64,000 nucleotides of DNA from CAYPXJ01 sp964414595 (lineage in GTDB: Bacteria > Pseudomonadota > Alphaproteobacteria > Rickettsiales > CAIJLX01), in assembly GCA_964414595.1 (NCBI GenBank), contig CAYPXJ010000002.1:28257-92256 (forward strand), given 5' to 3'. Positions 25,037 to 34,067 of this stretch are shown here, one piece after another (the stretch's first letter is position 1; the number at the start of each line of letters is the position of its first letter). The notes under the pieces are model-generated. The model was not told where the DNA came from, ran no database searches, and was given only the letters and a program-made list of their open reading frames with translations. The translations under genes and the position numbers were made by a program.

Positions 25037-27588
25037 TAACCTTCCTTGCCTGTCTTATCGCAGTTTCCGGCACCGCGTTGCTGGCGATGCTGGCGGCAAG
25101 GCTTTGGGAAATGGAAAAAGACAAGCGTCTTGCCAAACATCGGGCAAAAGACGCGGGCATGGCCGACCTGCTCAATTATGCCGCCGCCGTGGACGATGGC
25201 GTTATCGTCGGTAAAAACGGCGCACTGCTGGCCGCCTGGCTCTATCAGGGCGAAGACAACGCCAGCAGCACCGACGAACAACGCGAAATCATTTCCTACC
25301 GCATCAATCAGGCGCTCGCCGGTTTAGGTAACGGCTGGATGCTGCATATCGACGCCGTGCGCCGCGACGCACCCAATTACAGCGACCCCGGACTTTCGCA
25401 TTTTCCCGATACCGTCACCCAGGCGATAGACGAAGAACGCCGCCGCTATTTCAATAATCTCGGCACATTGTATGAGGGGTTCTTTGTGCTGACGGTGACG
25501 TATTTCCCGCCGATTCTCATTCAGACCAAATTCATCGAAATGATGTTTGATGACGAAACCGAAACGGCGGACAAAAAATCGCGGACGCTGCATCTGCTCG
25601 ATTACTTCAGGCAGGAGGTAAACAATATCGAAACGCGGCTTTCCACTGCGTTCAGAATGGAACGGCTGCGCGGCAGAAAAGTCGTCACCGAAGAAGGCGC
25701 GATGCAGACCGAGGACGATTTCCTGCGCTATCTGCAATTCTGCGTCACCGGCCTCAATCATCCGGTATTGCTGCCTTCCAGCCCCGTTTATCTCGATGCG
25801 CTGATCGGCGGGCAGGAACTCTGGGGCGGCGTCATCCCGAAAATCGGCCGCAAATTCATTCAGACGGTTTCCATCGACGGCCTGCCGCTGGAATCCTATC
25901 CGGGGATTCTTTCCCAACTGGCGGAACTGCCGGTGGAATATCGCTGGAACACGCGCTTTATCTTCATGGATACGCACGAAGCGGTCAGTCATCTCGAAAA
26001 ATTCCGCAAGAAATGGCGGCAGAAAATCCGTGGATTCTTCGATCAGGTCTTCAATACCAACAGCGGCCCCATCGATCAGGACGCCGCCGCGATGGTGGCC
26101 GACGCCGAAGCGGCGATTGCCGACGTCAACAGCGGCATGACGGTGGCGGGATATTACACCAGCGTCGTCGTTCTCATGGATGAAAACCGGCTCAAGCTGG
26201 AAGCCGCTTCCAAACAGATAGAGAAAGCGCTGCATAGTCTCGGTTTCGGCGCGCGCATCGAAACCATCAACACGATGGAAGCCTATCTGGGCAGTCTGCC
26301 GGGTCACGGCGTGGAAAATGTCCGCCGCCCGATTCTCAACGCGATGAATCTGGCGGACTTGCTGCCGACCAGTTCCATCTGGACGGGCGAGAACACCGCG
26401 CCCTGCCCTTTCTATCCGCCTTCCTCGCCGCCGCTTCTGCATTGCGTCACGACCGGCCACACGCCCTTCCGCCTTAATCTGCATGTGCGCGACCTCGGCC
26501 ATACCATCCTGTTCGGGCCGACAGGCAACGGAAAATCCACGCATCTGGCGCTGCTGGCTTCCCAGCTTCGGCGCTATCCCGGTATGAGTATTTTCGCGTT
26601 CGACAAAGGTATGTCACTTTACCCGCTGACCAAAGCGACCGGCGGCAAACATCATACGGTCGCAGGCGATAGCGAAGCGCTTTCCTTCTGCCCCCTGCAA
26701 TTTCTGGAAACTCCCGGCGATCGCGCCTGGGCAATGGAATGGATCGATACGATGCTTGCACTTAACGGGCTGAATTCATCGCCCGCCCAGCGCAACGAAA
26801 TCGGCAGCGCGATTCTCAACATGCACGAGACACATTCGCGCAGCCTGACCGAATTTGCTTCCAGTATTCAGGATAAATCCATCCGCGAGGCGCTCAAGCA
26901 ATATACGGTCGAAGGTTCCATGGGTCACTTGCTCGACGCCGAATCGGACGGGCTGGCGCTCAGCAATTTTATGACGTTCGAGATCGAAGAACTGATGGGC
27001 CTCGGAGAAAAATACGCACTGCCGGTGCTGCTTTACCTGTTCCGCCGCATCGAACGGTCACTGCGCGGGCAACCGGCGGCTATCATTCTCGATGAAGCCT
27101 GGCTGATGCTGGGCCACGAAGCTTTCCGCGAAAAAATCCGCGAATGGCTGAAAGCGCTGCGCAAAGCGAATTGCATGGTCATCATGGCGACGCAAAGCCT
27201 TACCGATGCGTCCCGTTCCGGTATTCTCGATGTGATTGTCGAATCGACGGCGACGAAAATCTTTCTGCCGAACGTGTTTGCGCGGGATGAAGATACGGCG
27301 GTGCTTTACCGCCGTATGGGACTCAATAACCGGCAAATCGACATTATCGCCGCTTCCACACCGAAGCGTCATTACTATTACGTTTCGGAAAAAGGACGCC
27401 GTCTTTACGACCTGGCGCTCGGCCCCCTGGCGCTGGCGTTCGTCGGCGCATCGGACAAGGAATCCATCGCGTCGATGCAGGCGCTGGAAGCCAAACACGG
27501 GCGGCGATGGGTCAGCGAATGGCTGAAAGCGCGTAACCTGAACCTGCGGGATTACGTCGAAGACGCCGTAGAGGAGATGGCGGCATGA
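25033..27588 (+). CDS. trbE: TrbE, VirB4-type ATPase
   Basis: 851 residues. An N-terminal membrane helix (res 2-18) is followed by the CagE/TrbE/VirB domain and the ATPase core with 'ILFGPTGNGKSTHLALLA' near 495 and 'AIILDEAWLML' near 685; 'MVIMATQSLTDASRSG' gives the downstream Gln motif. It energises pilus biogenesis together with TrbB. Overlaps trbD and trbF by 4 bp each. The antisense strand shows a 406-codon open frame, a GC-skew artefact. Confidence 0.96.
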   Translation: MITFLACLIAVSGTALLAMLAARLWEMEKDKRLAKHRAKDAGMADLLNYAAAVDDGVIVGKNGALLAAWLYQGEDNASSTDEQREIISYRINQALAGLGNGWMLHIDAVRRDAPNYSDPGLSHFPDTVTQAIDEERRRYFNNLGTLYEGFFVLTVTYFPPILIQTKFIEMMFDDETETADKKSRTLHLLDYFRQEVNNIETRLSTAFRMERLRGRKVVTEEGAMQTEDDFLRYLQFCVTGLNHPVLLPSSPVYLDALIGGQELWGGVIPKIGRKFIQTVSIDGLPLESYPGILSQLAELPVEYRWNTRFIFMDTHEAVSHLEKFRKKWRQKIRGFFDQVFNTNSGPIDQDAAAMVADAEAAIADVNSGMTVAGYYTSVVVLMDENRLKLEAASKQIEKALHSLGFGARIETINTMEAYLGSLPGHGVENVRRPILNAMNLADLLPTSSIWTGENTAPCPFYPPSSPPLLHCVTTGHTPFRLNLHVRDLGHTILFGPTGNGKSTHLALLASQLRRYPGMSIFAFDKGMSLYPLTKATGGKHHTVAGDSEALSFCPLQFLETPGDRAWAMEWIDTMLALNGLNSSPAQRNEIGSAILNMHETHSRSLTEFASSIQDKSIREALKQYTVEGSMGHLLDAESDGLALSNFMTFEIEELMGLGEKYALPVLLYLFRRIERSLRGQPAAIILDEAWLMLGHEAFREKIREWLKALRKANCMVIMATQSLTDASRSGILDVIVESTATKIFLPNVFARDEDTAVLYRRMGLNNRQIDIIAASTPKRHYYYVSEKGRRLYDLALGPLALAFVGASDKESIASMQALEAKHGRRWVSEWLKARNLNLRDYVEDAVEEMAA

Positions 27589-28280
27589 AGAAGCAAGCCA
27601 AATCCGCAGCGGTTTCAACGAATCCCTACCTGAACGCGCGCAAAATCTGGAATGACCACACCAGAGGAATTCTAAACAACATGCGCCTCTGGCAAGGTAT
27701 CGCGTTGCTCTCGCTGATGATCACGCTGGCCGCCGTCGGCGGGATGATTCATTACGCCAGCCAATCCAAATTCGTTCCTTACGTCGTCGAAGTCGATAAA
27801 CTAGGCCAGACGATGGCAGTCGCACCGGCGCAGAAAGCCGCGCCGGTCGATCGACGGATTATTCAGGCGAGTCTCGCCGCATTTGTCAGCAATGCACGGC
27901 TGGTTACACCCGACATTGCCCTGCAAAGAAAAGCGATATTCAGTGTGTACGCCATGTTGAAAGGCGGCGATCCGGCTGTTTCCAAAATGACTTCCTGGCT
28001 GAACGGCAACGAGGACAACAATCCTTTCCACCGCGCCGCAAAGGAAACAGTGGAAACCGAAATCGTTTCGGTGATTCCGCAATCTACCGACACATGGCAA
28101 ATCGAATGGAATGAAAAAGTGTTTGATCGTCAGGGCGCGCCGGTACGTCCGCCCTACCGCATGAAAGCGCTGGCAACGGTGACTATCGTGCCCCCGGACG
28201 ACGGCACTTCCGAAGAAACGTTACGGCAGAACCCGCTCGGCGTGTATGTGCGGGATTTCAGCTGGTCGAAACAAAACTGA
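27585..28280 (+). CDS. trbF: TrbF, VirB8-like scaffold protein
   Basis: 231 residues, bitopic. A cytoplasmic N-terminus ('NPYLNARKIWNDHTRGI') precedes one membrane helix at about 39-58 and a periplasmic NTF2-like domain ending 'NPLGVYVRDFSWSKQ'. This is the inner-membrane core of the secretion channel. Overlaps trbE by ATGA; trbG follows after 11 bp with an AGGAG site. Confidence 0.93.
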   Translation: MKKQAKSAAVSTNPYLNARKIWNDHTRGILNNMRLWQGIALLSLMITLAAVGGMIHYASQSKFVPYVVEVDKLGQTMAVAPAQKAAPVDRRIIQASLAAFVSNARLVTPDIALQRKAIFSVYAMLKGGDPAVSKMTSWLNGNEDNNPFHRAAKETVETEIVSVIPQSTDTWQIEWNEKVFDRQGAPVRPPYRMKALATVTIVPPDDGTSEETLRQNPLGVYVRDFSWSKQN

Positions 28281-28291
28281 CAGGAGCCTGT

Positions 28292-29176
28292 ATGAAAATC
28301 CTTCTTTCTCTGTTTATTCTATTAGTGCCGCTGGCCGCCTATTCCGGCTCGGATCATTTCGACGACCAGTATTTCTCGGACGACGAACTGGACTACACGC
28401 CGCAGGAAGAGGCCGGGCTTGCTATCGGCAAAAACTGGAAGGCCGCGGACGGCAAAGGGCTGAAACCCAGCCCCGGCCCCGACGGCTCGGTCAGTTTCGT
28501 CTTCGGCGCGTCACAACCAAGCGTCATCTGCGCAGTTATGCAGGTCTGCGACATTGAATTACAGGCGGGCGAGCAGGTCAATTCCATCCATATCGGCGAC
28601 AGCGCGCGCTGGACGGTGGAACCGGCTATCACCGGTATTACCGGAAATCAAATCCAGCATCTCATCATCAAACCGATGGATGTGGGGCTGAATACGTCGC
28701 TGATCGTCACGACCGACCGCCGCACCTATCACCTGCGCCTGCGCTCGACGAAAAACGACTACATGCCGCGCATAACGTTTGTGTACGCGGACGAAGCGAT
28801 GAAGCAAATCAACGAAGCGAGGGCGGCGCAGAAGCAGGAATATGAGCGAAAAATCATCCCCGAAACCGGCGAATATCTGGGCAACCTCGATTTCAAATAC
28901 CGCGTGGAGGGCAATACAAGCTGGAAGCCCGTGCGCGTCTATAACGACGGGGAAAAAACCATTCTCGAAATGCCGACTTCAATGGTGGGCCGCGAAGCGC
29001 CCACCTTGCTCGTCGTGCGCAGGGAAGGCGATATTTTTAGCGACGACGAACAGGTCATGGTCAATTATCGCGTACAGAATAACCGCTATATCGTCGATAG
29101 TTTGTTCGATAAGGCAATTCTCATTGCCGGTGTAGGGCAACATCAGGATCGCGTCACGATTACGAGGGAACAATGA
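28292..29176 (+). CDS. trbG: TrbG, VirB9-like outer-membrane complex protein
   Basis: 294 residues with a signal peptide (cleavage likely after 'LAAYS', about residue 19). The central domain has 'VSFVFGASQPSVICAVMQVCDIELQAGEQV' (parts), and the C-terminal domain has 'YRVEGNTSWKPVRVYNDGEKTIL' and 'VNYRVQNNRYIVDSLFDKAILIAG', typical of VirB9/TrbG. It pairs with TrbH and TrbI in the outer-membrane core. Overlaps trbH by ATGA. Confidence 0.94.
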   Translation: MKILLSLFILLVPLAAYSGSDHFDDQYFSDDELDYTPQEEAGLAIGKNWKAADGKGLKPSPGPDGSVSFVFGASQPSVICAVMQVCDIELQAGEQVNSIHIGDSARWTVEPAITGITGNQIQHLIIKPMDVGLNTSLIVTTDRRTYHLRLRSTKNDYMPRITFVYADEAMKQINEARAAQKQEYERKIIPETGEYLGNLDFKYRVEGNTSWKPVRVYNDGEKTILEMPTSMVGREAPTLLVVRREGDIFSDDEQVMVNYRVQNNRYIVDSLFDKAILIAGVGQHQDRVTITREQ

Positions 29177-29712
29177 TGCAGAAATTCCTCACCGCGATAT
29201 TCACGCTCGCTTCGCTCACCGCCTGCGTTTCTCATTACGGAAATTACGCGGCGATACCCGAAGAATATAATGCACAACTGGCGGCGGACAGCGCCAACGA
29301 ACTCGTGACGCTTTACCCGCCCGCTTCCACGCAGCTTGTGCTCGTACAATCCGCCGAAGACCCTTACGGCACGGAACTCATAGGCCGCCTGCGCGAGCAA
29401 GGTTACGCGGTGAAAGAGGCGAGCCAATTCAGTTTTCGTGCATCGCCGCCGCCTTATTGCCCTTCTACGAACGGCGCACATAGCTTGTCGCCGCGCGATA
29501 AATATAAACCCGTAACGCTCACCCTGCCGCCGGCAGAAGAAAAAGAAACCGTGCCTGTTTCAAATTCGGACACATCGTTCGGCTACGTGGTCGATCAGGT
29601 CGATGAATTCTACCGCGTCAAACTCACGGTCGGCTCGAGAATCCTGAGCCGCATGTATGAAATTTCCGGCACCGGCGTTCATCCCGCCGGTTACTGGACA
29701 CAAATGGAGTAA
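29173..29712 (+). CDS. trbH: TrbH, conjugation lipoprotein (VirB7-like role)
   Basis: 179 residues. The signal peptide ends in a lipobox, 'LASLTAC' (Cys at about residue 17), so it should be lipidated. Position between trbG and trbI is the RP4 trbH slot. 'LVTLYPPASTQLVLVQSAEDPYGTELIGRLREQGY' gives a FpvA-like fold region, as in TrbH proteins. It stabilises the TrbG-TrbI core at the outer membrane. Confidence 0.85.
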   Translation: MMQKFLTAIFTLASLTACVSHYGNYAAIPEEYNAQLAADSANELVTLYPPASTQLVLVQSAEDPYGTELIGRLREQGYAVKEASQFSFRASPPPYCPSTNGAHSLSPRDKYKPVTLTLPPAEEKETVPVSNSDTSFGYVVDQVDEFYRVKLTVGSRILSRMYEISGTGVHPAGYWTQME

Positions 29713-29714
29713 CC

Positions 29715-30980
29715 ATGCCGGAAAATCCCGAAACCGTTTCCAGACATTCCGGCGTAAGGCGCGTCAATAATCTGCCGATCTATCTTATCGGTGGGGCGAT
29801 TGCGATGTTCCTGATTCTCATCATGCTGGTCGCTATCGACCGCGCCAAAACTTCGCAGGAAAATGCAGAAGCGACGCCGGAAACGCCGACCGATACGTCG
29901 CGGCTGGCGCAATCCATCGTCGGCGACAAGACAGGCGGCGTCATCCCTCCCGCAGATGCGCCGTCTTCTCTGCCTCCCGACCTGCCGGTTGTCCTGCCTG
30001 AAACACTGGATACCGAGCCTATGCCGGTCTATTTGCAGGAACCGGTGGAAACGACCGACCCGGAAAGCGAACGTATCCGGCAGAATAAAATGCAGCGTTT
30101 TGAAAGCGCGGTTACGGCGAAAACCAATGTTCCCTTTGCCGAACCCAAACTCCGCGACGCCACCGACCGGCGTGCGCAGACTTTGCAGCGCATCGCCGAT
30201 GCGAGGTTCCAGGTCGCCTCGGCACAGCAGAACGATGTCAACGCAGCGTTCAAAGCCCGGCTTGCCGAACTTCAGGGCGGCGATGCTCTTGATCTGATTT
30301 CCAACAGTCAGCGCAACGACATTACGCAGTTCGATACGAAGGAAGGAACGGATCGCTGGAAGCTGAATGCCCAGGTGGAAGCACCTGAATCGCCTTATAC
30401 ACTGCGGGCGGGTTTCGTTATCCCCGCCTCGCTTATTTCCGGTATCAATTCGGATTTACCCGGCCAGATTATCGGTCAGGTCAGTCAGAACGTGTACGAC
30501 ACGGCGACCGGCAAATATCTCCTGATTCCACAAGGCTCGCGTCTCGTCGGCACTTATACGTCGGATGTGGCGTATGGGCAGTCCCGCGTGCTGGTCGCCT
30601 GGCAGCGCATCGTCTTTCCCGATGGAAAAGCGCTCGATATAGGCGCAATGCCGGGCGCAGACGAAGCGGGTTATGCCGGAATGAACGACAAGGTGAACAA
30701 CCATTACTGGCGTCTCTTCGGCTCGGCGATTCTGATGTCCGGCATTACGGCAGGCGTTACGTTAAGCCAGAATGATAACAACAGCGTGTTCGAGCAACAG
30801 TCGGCGCGGTCGGCGTTAAGCGAAGCGCTCGGCCAGCAACTCGGCACCGTCACCGCGCAGATGATCAGCAAGAATCTGAATATCTCGCCGACTTTGGAAA
30901 TCCGCCCAGGCTTCCGATTCAACGTGATGTGCGTCAAAGACCTGGTGCTGCCAAAACCCTATGCCCTGTTCGATTACTGA
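29715..30980 (+). CDS. trbI: TrbI, VirB10-like energy-transducing protein
   Basis: 421 residues. One membrane helix near 22-44 ('LPIYLIGGAIAMFLILIML'), a Pro-rich periplasmic linker (about 50-125), then the beta-barrel domain with 'YTLRAGFVIPASLISGINSDLPGQIIGQVSQNVYD' (parts) and 'IPQGSRLVGTYTSDVAYGQSR', both VirB10 hallmarks, and 'RPGFRFNVMCVKDLVLP' at the end. It spans both membranes. Confidence 0.96.
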   Translation: MPENPETVSRHSGVRRVNNLPIYLIGGAIAMFLILIMLVAIDRAKTSQENAEATPETPTDTSRLAQSIVGDKTGGVIPPADAPSSLPPDLPVVLPETLDTEPMPVYLQEPVETTDPESERIRQNKMQRFESAVTAKTNVPFAEPKLRDATDRRAQTLQRIADARFQVASAQQNDVNAAFKARLAELQGGDALDLISNSQRNDITQFDTKEGTDRWKLNAQVEAPESPYTLRAGFVIPASLISGINSDLPGQIIGQVSQNVYDTATGKYLLIPQGSRLVGTYTSDVAYGQSRVLVAWQRIVFPDGKALDIGAMPGADEAGYAGMNDKVNNHYWRLFGSAILMSGITAGVTLSQNDNNSVFEQQSARSALSEALGQQLGTVTAQMISKNLNISPTLEIRPGFRFNVMCVKDLVLPKPYALFDY

Positions 30981-30990
30981 AAGGCGCACC

Positions 30991-31761
30991 ATGAAACATC
31001 TCTCCGCCCTTTTTGCTTTTCTTATCGCGCTTTACTCCCCGCTGGCAGCCGCGCAGATAGCTACGATTGACGTTTCCAACATCGCGCAGACGACTATCGC
31101 AGCGCAGGAAGCGCTGACGCAGACGGCGCGGCAGCTTGAGCAATACCAGACGCAGTTGCAGCAGTTGGAAAACCAAATCCAGAATACGACAAATCCCAGC
31201 AATTTCCTCTGGGACGACGCCAATGCGACGATCAACAACGTGCTGGCGACGGTCAACGCTCTCAACGCTTACGAAAATCAGGCGGGAAGTCTCTCCTCCT
31301 ACTTAGGCAAATACTCCGGCGCAAGCCAGTATAAGACTTCCTCCTGCATCGGTAACGGCGGCTGCACCGGCACAGATATTCAACAGCTTCTTGCCAGCCA
31401 ATATACCGGCTCGGATTCCCAGAAAGTCGCCAACGACAATATGCTGCGCAATATCAAAGCGCAGCAACAGCAGTTGCAGAACGATGCGGCGAATCTGGCG
31501 ACGCTGCAACAGCACGCGCAGAATTCGACGGGGCAGATGCAGGCATTGCAGGCGGCCAATCAGCTTGCCAGCAATCAGGCGGCGCAGCTGATGCAGATAC
31601 GCGCGCTGATGATTGCGCAGCAGACCGCCGAAGCGATACGCGCAGAAACGCTGGTGGATCGTGAAGCACAGCAACGCGCGGCGTCCGATGCTTTTATCGG
31701 CACCGCGCCAACCGCCAGTCAACCTTACAACGTTCTCACATACACAGGAGCTTCCCAATGA
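30991..31761 (+). CDS. trbJ: TrbJ, VirB5-like minor pilin
   Basis: 256 residues from the ATG at 30991 (AAGG six bases before); an upstream in-frame ATG inside trbI is unlikely. A signal peptide ends at 'LAAAQ'. Then come Gln-rich amphipathic helices ('RQLEQYQTQLQQLENQIQN') and the 'NPSNFLWDDANATINNVL' region typical of TrbJ. It is thought to sit at the pilus tip and help mating contact. Overlaps trbK by ATGA. Confidence 0.92.
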   Translation: MKHLSALFAFLIALYSPLAAAQIATIDVSNIAQTTIAAQEALTQTARQLEQYQTQLQQLENQIQNTTNPSNFLWDDANATINNVLATVNALNAYENQAGSLSSYLGKYSGASQYKTSSCIGNGGCTGTDIQQLLASQYTGSDSQKVANDNMLRNIKAQQQQLQNDAANLATLQQHAQNSTGQMQALQAANQLASNQAAQLMQIRALMIAQQTAEAIRAETLVDREAQQRAASDAFIGTAPTASQPYNVLTYTGASQ

Positions 31762-31919
31762 TACGCAAGATTCTATTAAGCCTGCTTGTTCTCTTCTCTC
31801 TCACCGCCTGCCCGTGGGACGATAAGAAGGAAAAACACGATGCGTTTGTCGGCGACGCGCCGGAAGAGAGCAAGCCATACAACATCATGGACTACACCAA
31901 ACCCGCGCCCAAACCATGA
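31758..31919 (+). CDS. trbK: TrbK-like small entry-exclusion lipoprotein
   Basis: 53 residues. A hydrophobic signal ends in the lipobox 'FSLTAC' with the Cys at 18, then a charged tail. Position between trbJ and trbL and the lipoprotein design match TrbK of RP4, which blocks entry of the same element into a cell that already has it. It overlaps both neighbours by ATGA. Sequence outside the lipobox is too short to prove homology. Confidence 0.75.
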   Translation: MIRKILLSLLVLFSLTACPWDDKKEKHDAFVGDAPEESKPYNIMDYTKPAPKP

Positions 31920-33229
31920 ACCAAGCGAAGAAATACGCTGCCGGATTTCTCTTCGCGCTTTCGCTGGTCGCCTGCGATGCGTTTGCGGCGGCTTCTTCCA
32001 GCAATATCCTCAATAACGTCACCGACCAGTTCTATACGCAAGCCTCCACCTGGGCAGGCATCATCACCGGATACGCCACATGGATTTTCTGGGTGCTGGG
32101 CGCAATCAGCCTGGTATGGACGGGCGGCACGCTCATTCTCAAACGGGCAGACATCGGAGAATTCTTCGCCGAACTCATCCGCTTCTGTCTGTTCTTCGGC
32201 TTTTTCCTCTGGCTGTTGCAGAACGCCGCCCCTATCGGCACGGCGATTATCAATTCGCTGATTCAAATCGGGGCGAACGCGAGCGCATCCGGCGCGTCGA
32301 ATCCTTCCGCCGTGATGGATATAGGCTTTCAGATTTTCTACAAGGTCATGCAGCAAACGAGCATATGGAGTCCGGTGGACAGTATGATCGGCATGTTGCT
32401 GGCGGGCATTATTCTCATCTGCATCGCGCTCATCGCCGCCAATATGACAATTCTGCTCTGCTCGGCGTGGATTCTTCTCTATGCCGGGATATTTTTCCTC
32501 GGCTTCGGCGGCTCGCGCTGGACGTCGGATATTGCCCTTCACTACTACAAAACCCTGCTCGGTGTCGGGGTCAGCCTCATGGCGATGGTGCTGATGATCG
32601 GCATCGCCCAAAGCATCGTCACGAACTATTACAATCAAATGAGCGTCGGCCTCCAGGTCAGCGAAATCGCTACGGTGATGGTCGTCGCGGTTATTCTGCT
32701 TCTGCTCATTCACCGCGTACCGGGGCTTATCTCCGGCGTCATCACCGGCGCTACTATCGGCCATTCGGGAATCGGGACGTTCAGCGCTGGCGCCGCTCTC
32801 GGTGCCGCCAGCGTCGCTGCGGCTGTCGCCACCACTTCCGGCGCGATGACGCGCGCGGGTGCCAGCAACATCAGCGGCGGCGGACAGGCGATGAAAGCCG
32901 CATTTCAAAGCGCCCAGCAGAATATGGCGATACGTGAAAACGCCGCCAACGGCTCCTCAAACGGCGGGCTGGCCTCGGCGATGGGAACCGGCAGACGGTT
33001 CGTCGCCGATATGGGAAAAAGTCTCGCAAGCAGCGCGGGCAATGTAATGAAGCAATCGGTGGGCGATAAAGCACAGGATACATTTCTCGGCAGAGTGGCA
33101 ACACATATCAAACACGATATGGCGACCAAGGCGGACAGCGCACCCGCCGCGCCCGCCATGCCCAATGCTATCGGCGGCAATTCCCCCAAAGATGAAATCG
33201 CGGCTTTCGTCAACAAACGGCCTAACTAA
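31916..33229 (+). CDS. trbL: TrbL, VirB6-like polytopic membrane protein
   Basis: 437 residues with a signal-like start, about six hydrophobic segments between 45 and 275, then an Ala/Gly/Ser-rich tail of about 150 residues. 'LNNVTDQFYTQASTWAGIITGYATWIFWVLG' (parts) is the TrbL opening. It forms part of the inner-membrane channel. A 338-codon minus-strand frame across it is an artefact of high GC at third positions. Confidence 0.94.
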   Translation: MNQAKKYAAGFLFALSLVACDAFAAASSSNILNNVTDQFYTQASTWAGIITGYATWIFWVLGAISLVWTGGTLILKRADIGEFFAELIRFCLFFGFFLWLLQNAAPIGTAIINSLIQIGANASASGASNPSAVMDIGFQIFYKVMQQTSIWSPVDSMIGMLLAGIILICIALIAANMTILLCSAWILLYAGIFFLGFGGSRWTSDIALHYYKTLLGVGVSLMAMVLMIGIAQSIVTNYYNQMSVGLQVSEIATVMVVAVILLLLIHRVPGLISGVITGATIGHSGIGTFSAGAALGAASVAAAVATTSGAMTRAGASNISGGGQAMKAAFQSAQQNMAIRENAANGSSNGGLASAMGTGRRFVADMGKSLASSAGNVMKQSVGDKAQDTFLGRVATHIKHDMATKADSAPAAPAMPNAIGGNSPKDEIAAFVNKRPN

Positions 33230-33239
33230 AGGAGCATCT

Positions 33240-33542
33240 ATGAAAATCTTTCGCGTCGCCTTCCTTTCTCTCGTTCTGACTTTTGCCGTGGGCGCAGCCA
33301 ATGCCGAACCGTGCGAAACCCTGCTCTGCATGGCCGGAAAACTTCACGGACAAAGTGGCGGTTCTTCCTGCAACGGGCCGATTAAGGATTATTTCAACAT
33401 CATCAAATTCAAGAAACACGGGAAATTCAGCCCCAGCGCGACCGCTGCCGCACGTCTCAGCTTCCTAAACCGCTGCCCTGCGCCGGGCATAGGCGATCTA
33501 CCGTCGCAGATTAACGCGGTGTATGGAACGCTGCTGTTGTAA
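33240..33542 (+). CDS. trbM: TrbM-family protein
   Basis: 100 residues from ATG 33240, with AAGGAG eight bases upstream. A signal peptide ends near 'ANAEPC'. The secreted part has 'CETLLCMAGKLHGQSGG', a further Cys, 'IKDYFNIIKF' and 'ARLSFLNRCP', the conserved spacing of TrbM. Its role in transfer is undefined. Last gene of the trb operon; its end overlaps the convergent traF by 45 bp. Confidence 0.88.
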   Translation: MKIFRVAFLSLVLTFAVGAANAEPCETLLCMAGKLHGQSGGSSCNGPIKDYFNIIKFKKHGKFSPSATAAARLSFLNRCPAPGIGDLPSQINAVYGTLLL

Positions 33543-34067
33543 TGCTCGCCACGTCCATACGGGGCGGAGGGCGCTGATAATATTGCCCTTATCCATCAAC
33601 CCGAAATACCGCGCGTCGAACGACTTGGGATTATAGTCGGACATCAGCAGCACCGAGTGCGCGTTCAGCGTCGTTTTCAGCCGGATATGCGGTAAGGGCT
33701 TACCTGCCGTATCCTGTTTCATCGGCTGGCTGTTGGGTAGCAGCGTTCCGTTCACCGAAACGCCCACCGCCGATATTTCCACCTTATCGTTTTCTGCCGC
33801 TAGGATTTTCTTAATCATATAGCCGTATCCGCCGGGGCAGAAACCCGCGCCGATATAGCCGCGTTCGCGCGCCTGTCGGAACACTTCATTGTCCGCAGGG
33901 CAGAAAATAACCAGCGATCCTTTACCGATGGGTTCGTTTGTCATGCGGTAAATGCCGAGGGGATAGCTTTCCGTCATGTTGAGGCGGATTCCGCCTATCC
34001 ATGCCGCCGCCAAAGACACGGCGAGAACGCCGCCGACAATCAACGTCCATCGCACGGGCGTTTTCAT
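33498..34067 (-). CDS. traF: TraF, conjugative S26-type peptidase
   Basis: 189 residues. One N-terminal membrane helix, then 'ESYPLGIYRM' with the catalytic Ser (near 35) and 'MIKKILAAENDKV' with the catalytic Lys (near 85). TraF cyclises the pilin TrbC in RP4. Start overlaps traG by ATGA; the end runs 45 bp into trbM on the opposite strand, so the trb and tra operons collide here. Confidence 0.93.
   Translation of the reverse strand: MKTPVRWTLIVGGVLAVSLAAAWIGGIRLNMTESYPLGIYRMTNEPIGKGSLVIFCPADNEVFRQARERGYIGAGFCPGGYGYMIKKILAAENDKVEISAVGVSVNGTLLPNSQPMKQDTAGKPLPHIRLKTTLNAHSVLLMSDYNPKSFDARYFGLMDKGNIISALRPVWTWRALQQQRSIHRVNLRR

Noticed and set aside
25324..26544. 406-codon minus-strand open frame across trbE
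   Set aside because: Arg/His-rich, no motifs; exact shadow of a well-supported VirB4 gene caused by high GC at third codon positions.
31892..32908. 338-codon minus-strand open frame across trbL
   Set aside because: Composition (Arg, Asp, Ala repeats) is an antisense artefact of TrbL; no start signal.
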